From Deltaproteobacteria bacterium (lineage in GTDB: Bacteria > Desulfobacterota > Dissulfuribacteria > Dissulfuribacterales > JALVPX01): a stretch of 61,837 nt of DNA. Each line of letters opens with the position of its first letter. Positions within the stretch are counted from its first letter, which is position 1. The position numbers and the translations under genes were made by a program. Positions 8,435 to 18,233 of the stretch are shown one piece after another. The DNA lies in NCBI GenBank assembly GCA_027023445.1, contig JALVVK010000015.1, forward strand, positions 1 through 61,837, given 5' to 3'. The notes under the pieces are model-generated. The model worked only from the letters and a program-made list of their open reading frames with translations. It made no database searches and was not told the origin of the DNA.

Positions 8435-8626
8435 TTACCTCTCATCTCCTTCACCAAGGGGCCTGGCTTCCTCAATGAGCATTACCGGGATGCCCTCCCT
8501 TATTTCATAAACAAGGCGGCACCTGTAACAGATCAGGCCGTCATTGGACTGATTGAGTTTCAGCTCTCCCTTGCACTTGGGACAGGCCAGGATATCCAGA
8601 AGTTCCTTACTGACAGGGGTATTCAT
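8435..8626 (-). CDS. Trm112-like zinc-binding protein (YcaR-type)
   Basis: A 63-residue protein: [15 protein letters not shown] then [20 protein letters not shown], so two CxxC pairs forming a zinc ribbon, exactly the bacterial Trm112/UPF0434 pattern. Members are often encoded next to LPS genes such as kdsB or lpxK in proteobacteria; here it lies between two heptose genes. In eukaryotes Trm112 activates methyltransferases, but the bacterial role is unproven. Start at ATG 8626, with AAGGAG upstream; the longer ORF in the track is not supported. Confidence 0.9.
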   Translation of the reverse strand: MNTPVSKELLDILACPKCKGELKLNQSNDGLICYRCRLVYEIREGIPVMLIEEARPLGEGDER

Positions 8627-8648
8627 AAAATCACTCCTTTGAAAATTC

Positions 8649-9698
8649 TTATTCAAAACCTGCGCTGCGCAGGCACCTTTCCACCTCATGCAGGACCCGC
8701 TCCGGCGTAATCCCGGTCATGCACCTTGGATCAGGGCAATTGCGCATGAAACAGGGACTGCATTCAAGCCCCAGGCGCACAACCCGGTGAATATCCCCGA
8801 ACGGGCCCGTCCTCCACGGAGCCGTAGGCCCGAACAGGGCCACAACCGGCACGTCACAGGCGGCGGCAATGTGCATGGGGCCCGTGTCCGTACTGACCAC
8901 CAGTTTACTCCTCCCGTAAAGAGCGGCCAAGGTCCTGAGGCTGGTTCTCCCCGTAAGGTCCATTACAGGAAGCCTTGCCATGGACTGGATGGCCCGGGCA
9001 AGAGGCCTGTCACCGGGAGCGCCCACGACCACCGGGGTAAGCCCCCAACGGGCACGGCATTCATCCGCCACCCTGGCAAATCCCTCACACGTCCACATCT
9101 TGGTCTTCCACCTGGTGCCCGGTGTGAGCACCATAATGGATTTTGAGGCAATTCCAAGATCTGCAAGAATATTCCGGACTTCCGCGTGGGCCTTATCCCC
9201 TGTCCAGAGGGGAAAGGCCGGTTCGTCCACGTCAACTCCCAGATGCCGGACCAGCCGCAGGTACCTGAGGACCGCGTGCTCATCCCTGTCAAAGGGGGGA
9301 AGTCTTTCGTTCAGAAACAGGGAACTGCCCTCTCTCTGACCGGCAAAGCCTATCTTGCGCCTGGCCCTGCACATGCCAATGAGCAGGCCGCTTTTCAGCA
9401 ACCCCTGAAAATCCAGAGCGATATCGTACGAATCCGCCCGCAGGGCGGAAAAGAAATCATGCGTCTCACGGAAAAGACCAGGCCATGTCCCGGGCCGCAA
9501 AAGCAGGCCCGACCATCTTGAACGGGGGAAAACAAGCAGCCTGTCTATGAGCGGATTCCCCCGCAGGACCTCTGCCGCCGCATCTCCCACAGCCCAGGTA
9601 ATGCGGGCATCCGGCCAGGCGGTACGCAGCGCGTTCAGCGCGGCGAGACATTGCACCACGTCTCCGATGGCGCTGAGTTTGACTATAAGGATCCGCAT
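8649..9698 (-). CDS. waaC: LPS heptosyltransferase, GT9 family, WaaC-like
   Basis: Adds the first heptose to Kdo in the LPS inner core using ADP-heptose. About 349 residues of GT-B fold beginning [20 protein letters not shown], the WaaC-type opening. It has [24 protein letters not shown] in the donor half, and the nucleotide-sugar motif [12 protein letters not shown]. The C-terminus contains four Cys ([14 protein letters not shown]), also seen in the WaaF homologue here. Start at ATG 9698, which overlaps gmhB by 16 bases. Assignment as heptosyltransferase I rather than another GT9 enzyme rests on the N-terminal motif and neighbours. Confidence 0.82.
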   Translation of the reverse strand: MRILIVKLSAIGDVVQCLAALNALRTAWPDARITWAVGDAAAEVLRGNPLIDRLLVFPRSRWSGLLLRPGTWPGLFRETHDFFSALRADSYDIALDFQGLLKSGLLIGMCRARRKIGFAGQREGSSLFLNERLPPFDRDEHAVLRYLRLVRHLGVDVDEPAFPLWTGDKAHAEVRNILADLGIASKSIMVLTPGTRWKTKMWTCEGFARVADECRARWGLTPVVVGAPGDRPLARAIQSMARLPVMDLTGRTSLRTLAALYGRSKLVVSTDTGPMHIAAACDVPVVALFGPTAPWRTGPFGDIHRVVRLGLECSPCFMRNCPDPRCMTGITPERVLHEVERCLRSAGFE

Positions 9699-10258
9699 AT
9701 CCAACCGCACGCATCCAGAAGATCAGCCGCTACATATCCCAGCCGTTGCAGCATGTCCTCAGACATGGCTGTCAGGCTCCGTCGCCCGTAACCGGTTTTT
9801 ACCAGCACAGGCACCGAACCGGCGTTTAAGGCAAGCAGCATGTCTCTTTCGCTGTCACCTACCACATATGAAAAGGCAAGATCTATATCCAGGTCCCTGG
9901 CGGCCTTTTCCAACATGCCTGTGGCAGGTTTCCGGCAGGAACAGTCCCTGAGATATCTCCCCTTTCCCTCGGTTGGATGATGGGGGCAGTAATACCATCT
10001 GTCCACCTTTGCCCCGCGGGAATCAAGACGTCTTGTTATCTCCCTGTGAACCTCGGCCACAAAATTCTCGTCAAAAAACCCCCGGGCCACGCCTGACTGG
10101 TTGGTTACCACCACAACCCGGAAACCGTGCTGGTTGAGCAGCCTTATCCCCCTGGCCGCACCCTTGATCAGATCGAGGTCATCCATATTCCTGAGGTATT
10201 CCACCTCCTTTATTATGGTGCCATCCCTGTCCAGGAAAACCGCCCTCTTACCCGCCAT
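9683..10258 (-). CDS. gmhB: D-glycero-beta-D-manno-heptose 1,7-bisphosphate 7-phosphatase
   Basis: Removes the C7 phosphate from heptose bisphosphate, between the RfaE kinase and adenylyltransferase steps. A 191-residue HAD phosphatase: FLDRDGTIIKE (nucleophile Asp), VVVTNQSGVARGFF, and the zinc-binding loop CPHHPTEGKGRYLRDCSC with its Cys-His ligands, which is characteristic of GmhB. The C-terminal VVGDSERDMLLA carries the Mg-binding acid. GGAGG precedes the start, with waaF ending three bases upstream. Ends in TAG. Confidence 0.93.
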   Translation of the reverse strand: MAGKRAVFLDRDGTIIKEVEYLRNMDDLDLIKGAARGIRLLNQHGFRVVVVTNQSGVARGFFDENFVAEVHREITRRLDSRGAKVDRWYYCPHHPTEGKGRYLRDCSCRKPATGMLEKAARDLDIDLAFSYVVGDSERDMLLALNAGSVPVLVKTGYGRRSLTAMSEDMLQRLGYVAADLLDACGWICGSL

Positions 10259-10261
10259 CTT

Positions 10262-11332
10262 TTATTCGCCTCCGCCTCTGTTCCTTATGCCGGACAGCGT
10301 TTCCATACAGGCCTCAAAAACCTCTTCCACCCGGATATCCTTCATGCATTTAAAATCAGCGGAACAGGTCCTTTTCAAACAGGGGCTGCAGGGCAACTCA
10401 TGCCTTACCACCACGGCGTTACGGGACCAGGGGCCCGTTGTCACCGGATTGGTCGAGCCGAAAATGGCGACCAGCCTTGTTCCAAGGGCCGCTCCCACGT
10501 GCATCAGCCCGGAATCATTGGTAACAAGCAAGTCCAGACCGTCGATAAGGCCCATCACCTGTTCAAGGGATGTTTTCCCGGCAAAATTATGGACATACCT
10601 GTCAGAGAATTCGCATATTTTCGCCCCTGCCGCCCGCTCTCCGCCCGTGCCGAACACCAGAATATGGCAGTCAAGAGCCTCCCGCAATTTCAGGGCCAGG
10701 CGCGCGTATTTTTCAACAGGCCAGCACTTGGCAGGTCCATAGGCGGCTCCAGGGTTAAGCCCTACCAGCGGACGGCCGTCGCCCGATATTCCAGCATCCT
10801 CAAGAAGGCGGCGCGCCCCGGCCACACCGTTTTCCGGCACCCTTAAAAAAAGATCCGGAGGCCGGGTTCCCGCATTCACCCTCTCGGCGCCCGGAATCCT
10901 GTGTGACAGTTCTTCAATCAGATGGCAATAATAATGGACCTGATGCCTTTTCCCCTTGTCGGCCGGCACCTTCACTGGCATGTTTAAGAAAAACCGGCGC
11001 GCGTCTGTCCGATAGCCGGCACGAAGTGTTATTCGGGAAAGCCATGGAATAAGCGCGGAATCAAAGGAATTCGGGAACAGCACTGCCAGATGGAAGCCGT
11101 CCTTTCTCAGGCGGGACGCCAGAGCCAGACGATAACGCAGGCCTCCTTTCTCAAGAGGGATTATCCTGCTTACCGCGGGATTAGAGGCGAATACCGCCTG
11201 GACCCATGGCCTTGCCAGAACCGAAATATTGGCGTCAGGCAAGGCCCTTTTCAAAAGGCCAAGCGCGGGCGTGGTCATTATGGCGTCACCGATCCAGTTG
11301 GTGGATCTTAGCAGTATGCTCAGGGGCGGCAT
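10262..11332 (-). CDS. waaF: LPS heptosyltransferase II
   Basis: Adds the second inner-core heptose from ADP-heptose. The 356-residue GT9 protein opens LLRSTNWIGDAIMTTPAL, the hallmark of WaaF, then GLNPGAAYGPAKCWP, and the donor-site VTNDSGLMHVGAALGT near residue 280. The C-terminal Cys cluster CSPCLKRTCSADFKC resembles that of the waaC product. It is the first gene of the minus-strand heptose run waaF-gmhB-waaC-Trm112-rfaE1 and is divergent from the glnE operon across about 60 bases. Confidence 0.9.
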   Translation of the reverse strand: MPPLSILLRSTNWIGDAIMTTPALGLLKRALPDANISVLARPWVQAVFASNPAVSRIIPLEKGGLRYRLALASRLRKDGFHLAVLFPNSFDSALIPWLSRITLRAGYRTDARRFFLNMPVKVPADKGKRHQVHYYCHLIEELSHRIPGAERVNAGTRPPDLFLRVPENGVAGARRLLEDAGISGDGRPLVGLNPGAAYGPAKCWPVEKYARLALKLREALDCHILVFGTGGERAAGAKICEFSDRYVHNFAGKTSLEQVMGLIDGLDLLVTNDSGLMHVGAALGTRLVAIFGSTNPVTTGPWSRNAVVVRHELPCSPCLKRTCSADFKCMKDIRVEEVFEACMETLSGIRNRGGGE

Positions 11333-11394
11333 GTGATAAAATATTTCCCTTTAAACCTGTTCAACCTGCCATAACGGCCGGGCGGAAAGACAAT

Positions 11395-11598
11395 ATGCAC
11401 GAAAAAGACCAGAAAATCCAGGAAAAATCAAATGATCCGGACACTGTACCGCTGACCGAGCTGAAAATCCAGATCAGGGATGACCTTTACAGGGCGTTCA
11501 GAAGGTGTGTCTGGATGATCATTCACGAAACGGGCCTTACCCAGATAGAGGTTCACAACATGCTAATAGAGGAACTTCTGAAACGGAAAAAATGCTGA
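11395..11598 (+). CDS. small conserved-looking protein upstream of glnE
   Basis: A 67-residue ORF starting MHEKDQKIQEKS, with a charged N-terminus and a helical C-terminal half (DLYRAFRRCVWMIIHETGLTQ then MLIEELLKRKK). Its stop overlaps the glnE start as ATGCTGA, the usual mark of translational coupling, so it is probably a real gene. I do not recognise a family. The helical stretch with TQIEVHNMLIEEL could be a small DNA- or protein-binding fold, but nothing proves it. Confidence 0.6.
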   Translation: MHEKDQKIQEKSNDPDTVPLTELKIQIRDDLYRAFRRCVWMIIHETGLTQIEVHNMLIEELLKRKKC

Positions 11599-14456
11599 AT
11601 TTAACGGAACAGGCAAGAATGAGATGGGAAAATTTCACAGGATCCTGCCTGGCTTCTGGCGTTGAGGTTCCGGGGGATCCAGACTTTATCCGGGAGGCGG
11701 AAAAGGTGTTCCTGTCCAGCCGTTTTGTTTATTCATCCTGCATCAGAGATCCCGGGCTGATCATTGGCCTGCGCGAAAAGGGTCGCCTTTCCGGCAGCAT
11801 GTCCCCGGAAGGCTATAAAATCCTGGCAGAAACGGTGCTTTATGGCAACGCCAACCCGGATGATTTTAATTCAAGGCTCAGAAGGCTCAGAAAAAAGGAG
11901 ATGGTCAGGATCGCCTGGCGTGACATTACCGGCAGGGCCGGACTCAACGAAACCATGAGAGACCTCTCGCTTCTCGCGGAAGCCTGCCTTGCCGCAGCCC
12001 TTGACAGTCTTTACGCCTGGTGCGTGCGTGAGCTTGGCCATCCGGCCCTGCACGGGGGCAGCCCTCCAGGCCTGATAGTTATCGGCATGGGGAAACTGGG
12101 GGCGGGGGAACTTAACTTCTCTTCTGATATTGACGTGATGTTCGCCCACCCGGGGCAGGGCACCACCGCCGGCGCGTCAAGGGTCGTATCAAATGACGAA
12201 TTTTTCGCCCGGCTTGCCAGACGCCTGATCAGCGCCATCGGCTCAATCACGCCAGACGGCTTCGTGTTCAGGATGGATACAAGGCTTCGGCCTTTTGGAG
12301 AGGGAGGGCCGCTTGTCACGAGCACTCAGGCTGTGGAGGACTATTACGAACAGTTCGGCAGGGACTGGGAACGATACGCACTTATCAAGGCAAGGCCCGT
12401 GGCCGGAGACATTGAAGCGGGCAAACGCCTTATTGAACGCCTGCGCCCGTTTGTTTACAAGCGTTACCTTGATTACGAAATGTTTGACGCCTTAAGGTCC
12501 ATGAAGGCCATGATAGAGACGGAAATGGCTGACAAGGATCTTAAAAATCATATAAAACTCGGCCCAGGTGGAATAAGGGAAATCGAGTTCATCTGCCAGG
12601 CAATCCAACTCATCCAGGGCGGTCGCGTGCCGGAGCTGCAGGAGCCGGGCACATTGAAGACACTGAAGCTGCTTGAAGCCCTGGACCAGCTTCCGGGACA
12701 GGTATGCCAGGACCTGCGCAATGCTTACTGCTTCCTGAGGACCCTGGAGCACCGGCTTCAGGAATATGATGACCAGCAGACCCATAACCTGCCCACGGAT
12801 CCATTTGAGAGACAGTGCGTGGCGTTGTCCATGGGATACCCGTCATACGAAGAGCTTTACCGATGCCTGGAAAGCCATAGAAGCCTTGTGCACACCCATT
12901 TTTCCGGGCTGCTTGCCCCTGGAAACAAAAAACACGGGGCTGCCGCGCACGGCCCCGGCGTATTCCCGTGGCAGAATGGAGAAAGCGCGGATGTCAGGGC
13001 GCAGAGGCTCAGGGAGATGGGATTCAGAGATCCTGAACAGGCACTGTCCCTCATTATGGCCCTGACACGCGGCAAGACCTCCTGCGCGCGCCGTGGCCCG
13101 GAACGCCTGAATCTTCTGATCCCTTCCCTGGTAAGGGAATCAGCTGCGACTGCCGACCCTGACACGGCCCTTTCCAGGGTAATCAAGGTGGTCGAGTCCA
13201 TAGGGAGACGACCCTGCTATCTTTCCCTGCTGACAGAAAACCCAGGGGTATTATCCCACCTGGCCAGTCTATGCCAGCAGAGTGCCTGGGTGACTGACAT
13301 GCTGGCCAGGCACCCCATACTCCTTGACGAGTTGCTTCATCCTGAGGCCCTTTATTCTCCCGTGGACAAAAAGGGTCTTGAAACGGAACTCAAGGGGATA
13401 ATTTCCAGGGTTCCGCCAGAGGACCTGGAACTGGCAATGGATGAGCTCAGAAGGTTCCGTCAGGCGAACATGCTGCGGGTGGCCGCTGCCGACCTTTCCG
13501 GGGCGCTGGATGTAAGTCAGGTGGGTGAGCGTCTCACGTATCTTGCCGAAATCATTATTAATGAGGTTATTTGTCTTTCGTGGGCACACATGCTGAGGCG
13601 CCACGGCATGCCCGACACGGACCTGCCATGCGACGGTCAGGACATCTGCGGCATAACGGTAATAGGATACGGCAAACTTGGCGGTGCCGAGATGGGATAC
13701 GGATCTGACCTGGACATGGTATTTCTCCATGCGGCATCTCCCGGAGGAATGACCAGTGGGCCGCGTTTTGTTGACGCATCAGTTGTTTATTCCAGGTTGG
13801 TGCAGAGGATGATACACATATTCACAGCACATACTTCTGCCGGGGTTCTTTATCCTGTGGACATGAGGCTTCGTCCTGATGGGGCTTCGGGGGTGCTCGT
13901 TACGGGTTTCAGGGCCTTTTCTGATTACCAGAATAATAAGGCCTGGATGTGGGAGCACTAGGCCCTGGTCCGGGCGCGGGCCCTTTGCGGGGACAGTAAT
14001 CTTGCAGCAGGCTTTCAGGGCCTGAGGGACAGGCTGCTCCGTAAAAAGAGAGACCGTGACGCGTTGACAGGAGAAATTTCCCGTATGAGATGCAGGATAA
14101 CGGAACAGGCGCTCAAGAAGGAAAACAGGGCGTTTGACCTGAAGAGGCATCCGGGCGGGCTTGTAGACATTGAATTTTTCGTTCAGATGACCGTGCTCTT
14201 AAACGCAAACCGATACCCGGAGCTTACGGCACACACAAACGCCCTTGACCTTCTTGCGATATTCAGACAAAAAAAATTGATGGAAACTGAAGAGGTCATG
14301 ATTCTTGAGAAGGCATACAAGACTTTTATGGCCGCCATAAACAGGCTTCTCCTGGACCAGAGGCCGCCTGTTTCCGATGATTCGCACCTTAAGGAATTAC
14401 GCGGGAAGGTCTTGAAAATATGGGAAAAGAATGTTCGACAGGGAAAGAGTTCATAA
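11592..14456 (+). CDS. glnE: glutamine synthetase adenylyltransferase/deadenylase, interrupted by an in-frame TAG
   Basis: GlnE adenylylates glutamine synthetase when nitrogen is abundant and removes AMP when it is scarce. Read through, the frame is 954 codons, close to the usual length. The N-terminal deadenylase domain has GMGKLGAGELNFSSDIDVMF near residue 165. The C-terminal adenylyltransferase domain has GYGKLGGAEMGYGSDLDMVF near 692 and VDMRLRPDG. TAG at 13959-13961 (codon 790) falls in WMWEH-stop-ALVRARAL, where the family has WEHQALVRAR, so CAG to TAG explains it. The frame resumes with KRHPGGLVDIEFFVQ. Start at ATG 11592 overlaps the small upstream gene. Could be a mutation, an assembly error or readthrough. 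Confidence 0.85.
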
Positions 14457-15502
14457 TGAGCCGTACATCTGGGAATGACAGTATTCTCCCCCGTCTGAGA
14501 TCAGAGAGATCCGGCAGGGCGTTGCTGGCTTTCTTCCTGTGCGCCATGTTTTTCCTCTGCCTGTTCTGTTCCTGCTCCGGACAACGGGAAGAGAGGCAAG
14601 GTCCCATGGTGTACAGGCTCAAGTGGTTTTATAACGCCAGTGTCGCCGGCGATATATGGGCGGATGAAACCGGAATATTCCGATCTTTCGGTCTTAATGT
14701 GAAGATAAAGGAAGGCGGCCCGGGACAGGATGCCATAAAGGATGTTGAGCTTCAGAGGGCATGGTTTGGCGTGGCGTCAGCCGACCAGGTGATCAGGGCC
14801 GTTGCCAGGGGGGCTGATATCGTGGTCCTGGCCCAGATCTTTCAGGTAAACCCGCTGCAGTGGATATACCGGGCGAATAATATCTTAATAAAGACGCCTC
14901 GGGATCTTGAGGGGCTGCGTATAGGCATCACCTATGGCGGTAACGACGAGGCCATCTTTAACGCCCTTGCCCACAAATACGGCCTTCCGGTGGACCGGAT
15001 GAATCTTTATGCCGTGCACTATGATTTTACCCCGTTCTGGCTGGGCAAGGCGGATTTGTGGCCTGTTTACCGCAATACCCAGGGCATAATACTGTCTGAA
15101 AAACTGAAAAAGGAAGGATGCCTGCCCGGTTTTTTCAACCCGAACCAATTCGGCATCCGTTTTGTAGCCAATTCCCTGATTACATCCAGACGTCTCCTGA
15201 AGGAACATCCGGAGACGGTGCGTCGCTTTACAAAGGCCGTTTTAAAAGGCTGGTCCGAGGCAATGGACCCTCACATGGAAGATAAGGCCTGTAGGCTGAT
15301 ACAAAAGAAACAGCCGGATTACTCGCTCCAGGTCCTCAGAAAACAGGTCAGGGCCACAAGGGAAATGGTTGTTCCTTCAAGGGGCAAAATCGGGGAAATA
15401 AATCGGGAGGCATGGAAACAGACCGCCCGGATCATGCTCCGTCAGAAACTGATAGAACATCCGGTGAACGTGGACCTGCTGTTCGCACCACAGACAGAAT
15501 AG
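14456..15502 (+). CDS. NMT1/THI5-like solute-binding lipoprotein
   Basis: A periplasmic binding protein of the NitT/TauT/THI5 type, which usually delivers small organic solutes to an ABC importer. After a hydrophobic segment with Cys residues (FFLCAMFFLCLFCSCSG, a possible lipobox) comes YRLKWFYNASVAGDIWADET. Later come VASADQVIRAVARGADIVVLA and LEGLRIGITYGGNDEAIF, all family-like. The ATG shares a base with the glnE stop (TAATG), so it is coupled to glnE. No permease or ATPase gene follows, so its transporter must be elsewhere or it has another role. The substrate cannot be predicted. Confidence 0.8.
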   Translation: MSRTSGNDSILPRLRSERSGRALLAFFLCAMFFLCLFCSCSGQREERQGPMVYRLKWFYNASVAGDIWADETGIFRSFGLNVKIKEGGPGQDAIKDVELQRAWFGVASADQVIRAVARGADIVVLAQIFQVNPLQWIYRANNILIKTPRDLEGLRIGITYGGNDEAIFNALAHKYGLPVDRMNLYAVHYDFTPFWLGKADLWPVYRNTQGIILSEKLKKEGCLPGFFNPNQFGIRFVANSLITSRRLLKEHPETVRRFTKAVLKGWSEAMDPHMEDKACRLIQKKQPDYSLQVLRKQVRATREMVVPSRGKIGEINREAWKQTARIMLRQKLIEHPVNVDLLFAPQTE

Positions 15503-15548
15503 GTTAACGGTGCAGGGTATGAGGTACACGGTAGGAAGCGGAACAAAA

Positions 15549-15577
15549 AAGGGGAAGCCTTAATGAGGCTTCCCCTT
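15549..15577 (-). terminator. rho-independent terminator of the carbonic anhydrase gene
   Basis: A 12-bp stem aaggggaagcct / aggcttcccctt with a 5-base loop. Read on the minus strand it is followed by TTTTTTG, so it suits the minus-strand carbonic anhydrase gene. It may also slow the plus-strand glnE transcript. Confidence 0.85.
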
Positions 15578-15622
15578 GAATATTCCACGTCAGGCACCAG
15601 GCCTGTCGGAATGCAGCGGGCC

Positions 15623-16348
15623 TCAGGCCCAGATTTCCACCTTTCCGGTATGCAGCGAGTAGTAACCGCCTACTACCTTGAGTTTTCCGTGATCCGCCAT
15701 CTTTTTCAGTTCTTTGCTCTGAAGCGTCTTGTCAATCATCATCCTGACATTTTCCCTGACAGCGGCCTCCACGAGGTCCTTGCCACTGGCGCCTGTTTGC
15801 GCCTTGGCCGCTTTTACGGCCGGCATGAGCAGTTCGACAATCTTCTCAATGCTCGGTGTCTCCTTGCCCCCTGGATGTTCAAAGGCATTGACAGCCGCCC
15901 CCACGGCACCACATGATTCATGGCCAAGGACCAGGATCAGGCGGCTGGTTGAGTGCAGGGACGCGTATTCTATGCTGCCCAGAGATACGTCATCGACCAC
16001 GTTGCCCGCGTTGCGCACGATAAAGAGCCGCCCAAGGCCCTCGTCAAAAATTATTTCGGGCGGCACTCTGGAATCTGAGCAGCTGAGTATAGTGGCGTAA
16101 GGCCACTGGCCCTTGGTAAGAGGCATCCTGGCGGCAGGGCCCACACCCGGATCAGAGAGCCTGCGCATCGTTGCGTAACGCTCATTGCCCTTGCGCAGAA
16201 GTGAAATGGCCTCATCAGGGGACACCAGCTTGTGTCCACCATGGCCATGGCCTGAAGATGCTCGGACGGGCGCGATCTCTCCCCTGGAAAGCGCCACGGC
16301 AGCCGCGCTTGCGGCTAACCCCTTCAAAAAAGTTCTACGGGAAACCAT
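15623..16348 (-). CDS. beta-class carbonic anhydrase with Tat signal
   Basis: Interconverts CO2 and bicarbonate. The 241-residue protein begins MVSRRTFLKGLAASAAAVAL, a twin-arginine signal followed by a hydrophobic stretch, so it should be exported folded to the periplasm. The zinc ligands are C90 and D92 in CSDSR and H143 and C146 in HESCGA, and R94 completes the Asp-Arg dyad. A histidine-rich linker GHGHGGHK follows the signal. Beta carbonic anhydrases are mostly cytosolic, so the Tat signal is notable. Transcribed alone, with its own terminator. Confidence 0.92.
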   Translation of the reverse strand: MVSRRTFLKGLAASAAAVALSRGEIAPVRASSGHGHGGHKLVSPDEAISLLRKGNERYATMRRLSDPGVGPAARMPLTKGQWPYATILSCSDSRVPPEIIFDEGLGRLFIVRNAGNVVDDVSLGSIEYASLHSTSRLILVLGHESCGAVGAAVNAFEHPGGKETPSIEKIVELLMPAVKAAKAQTGASGKDLVEAAVRENVRMMIDKTLQSKELKKMADHGKLKVVGGYYSLHTGKVEIWA

Positions 16349-16604
16349 TTTATACCTCCTCTCTCCTGAGTGATTGTTTGACGGTCGGAAACAATACGAT
16401 ATCTCTGCCTCCGCGCGCTATCCGTTCCCATGCGGATAACACGGGCATCCTGCCCCGATCACCTGGTTAAAAAACGTATAAAAATACGGGGCGGCGAAAA
16501 CGCAATGTTATTGTCAACCGTCAATATTCGGGAATTAGCAGTTTGAGAGGCACATGTCAAGCAAATGGAAAAAATATTTTTTAACCTTTTCTTCGGAAAA
16601 TAGA

Positions 16605-17666
16605 CTATGAGATGCCGGATACAGGAAGAACTTCCTGCTTCAACATGCAACAGGCTATCCTGTTTCTGGGATTGCCATGCTCGTCGTATGTTATATTTCC
16701 TGGGTGGAGGATCTTGTTCAGTACGCAGCCCTCGGGAATTTTGAGGTCAAAGAGATCGCATTCCCGGATCGGGGGCCTGGGACATATTGTCCCCTCCCTG
16801 ATCTCAAGCGAATGTACGGGGTAATCCTCGCATAGCGGACAGCGGTATATCCTGCCGTTGGGAAAGACGAAATAATTGTCGGCCACCAGCCCGGCACAGG
16901 CGAACTCCTCCGAGCTGTCCAGAAAAACCTTTGGGTAGGTGACGTGAATGCCTCTCTGCGCGGCCTGATCCGCCACCCTGGGCACCACGCCTGTCCATTC
17001 GGAATGGTGAAGCTGAAGAGAATCCCCCCGTGACCGTGCCGATTTACCGCGAATCCCTATAACCTGGATAAAAAAGCGCCTTACTCCAAGGTTCTCCAGA
17101 AGTGGCGGCATGTTTACAAGATCATGTATATTCATGCGGCTCGCGGTAAAGATCACGCTTACCCCGAATCCCCTTGACATGGCCTTTTTGATACCGGAGA
17201 CACATGTTTCAAAAACGCCCTCGCCCCTGATGGGATCGTTGACCTCCGGGGTTGAACCATCCAGGCTGAAGCTGAAATAGTCCACATCTGACGGACTGAC
17301 CTTCTCCAGGATATTGTGATGAAGATAGCCATTGGTATCCACTGTGATGGACTTATAGCCAAGTTTCCTTGCCCTTTGAACCCCGTGTGGAAGCGCAGGA
17401 TTCAACGTGGGTTCTCCGCCAAGGAAGATTACGTTTGTCTCATCCGGGCCCGCGGTGTAGTTCCCGGCCACTCCAAGATCCTTCAGGTTGGGCGCGCAGA
17501 AAAGCTCAAGCCATTCTTCAATAGTGGAGCGATCCAGTATCTTTTTCCCGTGCTGCTCCGGATTGATATAGCAGTGCCTGCAGCTCAGGTTGCACTGCGT
17601 CAATATATGGAAAAACAGATTGCGTTTATTGGGGCTGAACTGAACAGTGCGTCTTTTGGTTTTCAT
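16605..17666 (-). CDS. radical SAM protein of unknown specificity
   Basis: A 353-residue radical SAM enzyme. The [4Fe-4S] motif CNLSCRHC (CxxxCxxC) lies near residue 30, GGEP near 90, and FSFSLDGSTPEVND follows. The C-terminal part has further Cys (FACAGL, IYRCPLCEDYP, RIACCML), compatible with an auxiliary cluster as in SPASM-type enzymes. Start at ATG 17666; a GTG nine bases earlier is possible. It follows the deaminase-like gene within about 12 bases and is the last gene of a three-gene run. The substrate is unknown; candidates include a peptide, a nucleoside or a small molecule. Confidence 0.8.
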   Translation of the reverse strand: MKTKRRTVQFSPNKRNLFFHILTQCNLSCRHCYINPEQHGKKILDRSTIEEWLELFCAPNLKDLGVAGNYTAGPDETNVIFLGGEPTLNPALPHGVQRARKLGYKSITVDTNGYLHHNILEKVSPSDVDYFSFSLDGSTPEVNDPIRGEGVFETCVSGIKKAMSRGFGVSVIFTASRMNIHDLVNMPPLLENLGVRRFFIQVIGIRGKSARSRGDSLQLHHSEWTGVVPRVADQAAQRGIHVTYPKVFLDSSEEFACAGLVADNYFVFPNGRIYRCPLCEDYPVHSLEIREGTICPRPPIRECDLFDLKIPEGCVLNKILHPGNITYDEHGNPRNRIACCMLKQEVLPVSGIS

Positions 17667-17678
17667 TTCCGTCACGTG

Positions 17679-18233
17679 TCATTTAACCTCAAGGGTATAT
17701 CGGGCCAGCAGGCTGTCCCGCCAGTAACCGTTCGCCTCATCTGAAAAAAATTTCTTGAACAGGGAAAGGCTTTCATGTCTTCTGACCCCGGACACTATCT
17801 CAATGCCGCCGCCATTGTAAAGAAAATGCCTTTGGGCAGTGGAACGCCATTTCCCGGATCTGGCTGCGCCGGACAGGGGATCTGAGAGATCCAGGCCTGT
17901 GGCGCCGCCCATTATGTCTTCGTAGGCATAGACGATTTTTCGAACGCCGTGAAGCACCAGGGCGCCAAAGCACATCAGGCAGGGTTCAAGGGTCGTGTAT
18001 GCTACAAGTTCCTGGCTCTCAGGCCCTCCCCTTGATAACCAGTCCCTTATCGCGAGGATCTCCGCATGATCAAGTTCGTTTCTCTCGTGATAAATGGTAT
18101 GGACCCTGCTGCCACGGCCCACTATCTTGTCTCCTGAAACCAGAACGCAGCCAACAGGGAATTCCCCCTTGTCAAGGGCCGAGGACGCCAGTTCCAGGGC
18201 ATTATCCATGAATATTTGATGTCTGTTTTCCAT
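17679..18233 (-). CDS. cytidine/deoxycytidylate-type zinc deaminase
   Basis: A 184-residue CDA-fold deaminase. H56 and the proton-shuttling E58 are in DHAEILAI, and C85 and C88 are in TLEPCLMCFGA. The upstream segment DKGEFPVGCVLVSGDKIVGRG is the family N-terminal pattern, shared by TadA and guanine deaminases. The C-terminal third, ending DEANGYWRDSLLARYTLEV, is longer than in TadA and unfamiliar. It starts 32 bases inside the preceding gene, with AGAGG upstream. Because a tRNA TadA is normally a separate essential gene, this may act on another base or nucleoside. Confidence 0.8.
   Translation of the reverse strand: MENRHQIFMDNALELASSALDKGEFPVGCVLVSGDKIVGRGSRVHTIYHERNELDHAEILAIRDWLSRGGPESQELVAYTTLEPCLMCFGALVLHGVRKIVYAYEDIMGGATGLDLSDPLSGAARSGKWRSTAQRHFLYNGGGIEIVSGVRRHESLSLFKKFFSDEANGYWRDSLLARYTLEVK

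Noticed and set aside
11592-14456. glnE as evidence for a TAG-recoded genome
   Set aside because: Many genes in the window end in TAG where the protein is complete, so TAG is a normal stop. Only one gene has an internal TAG.
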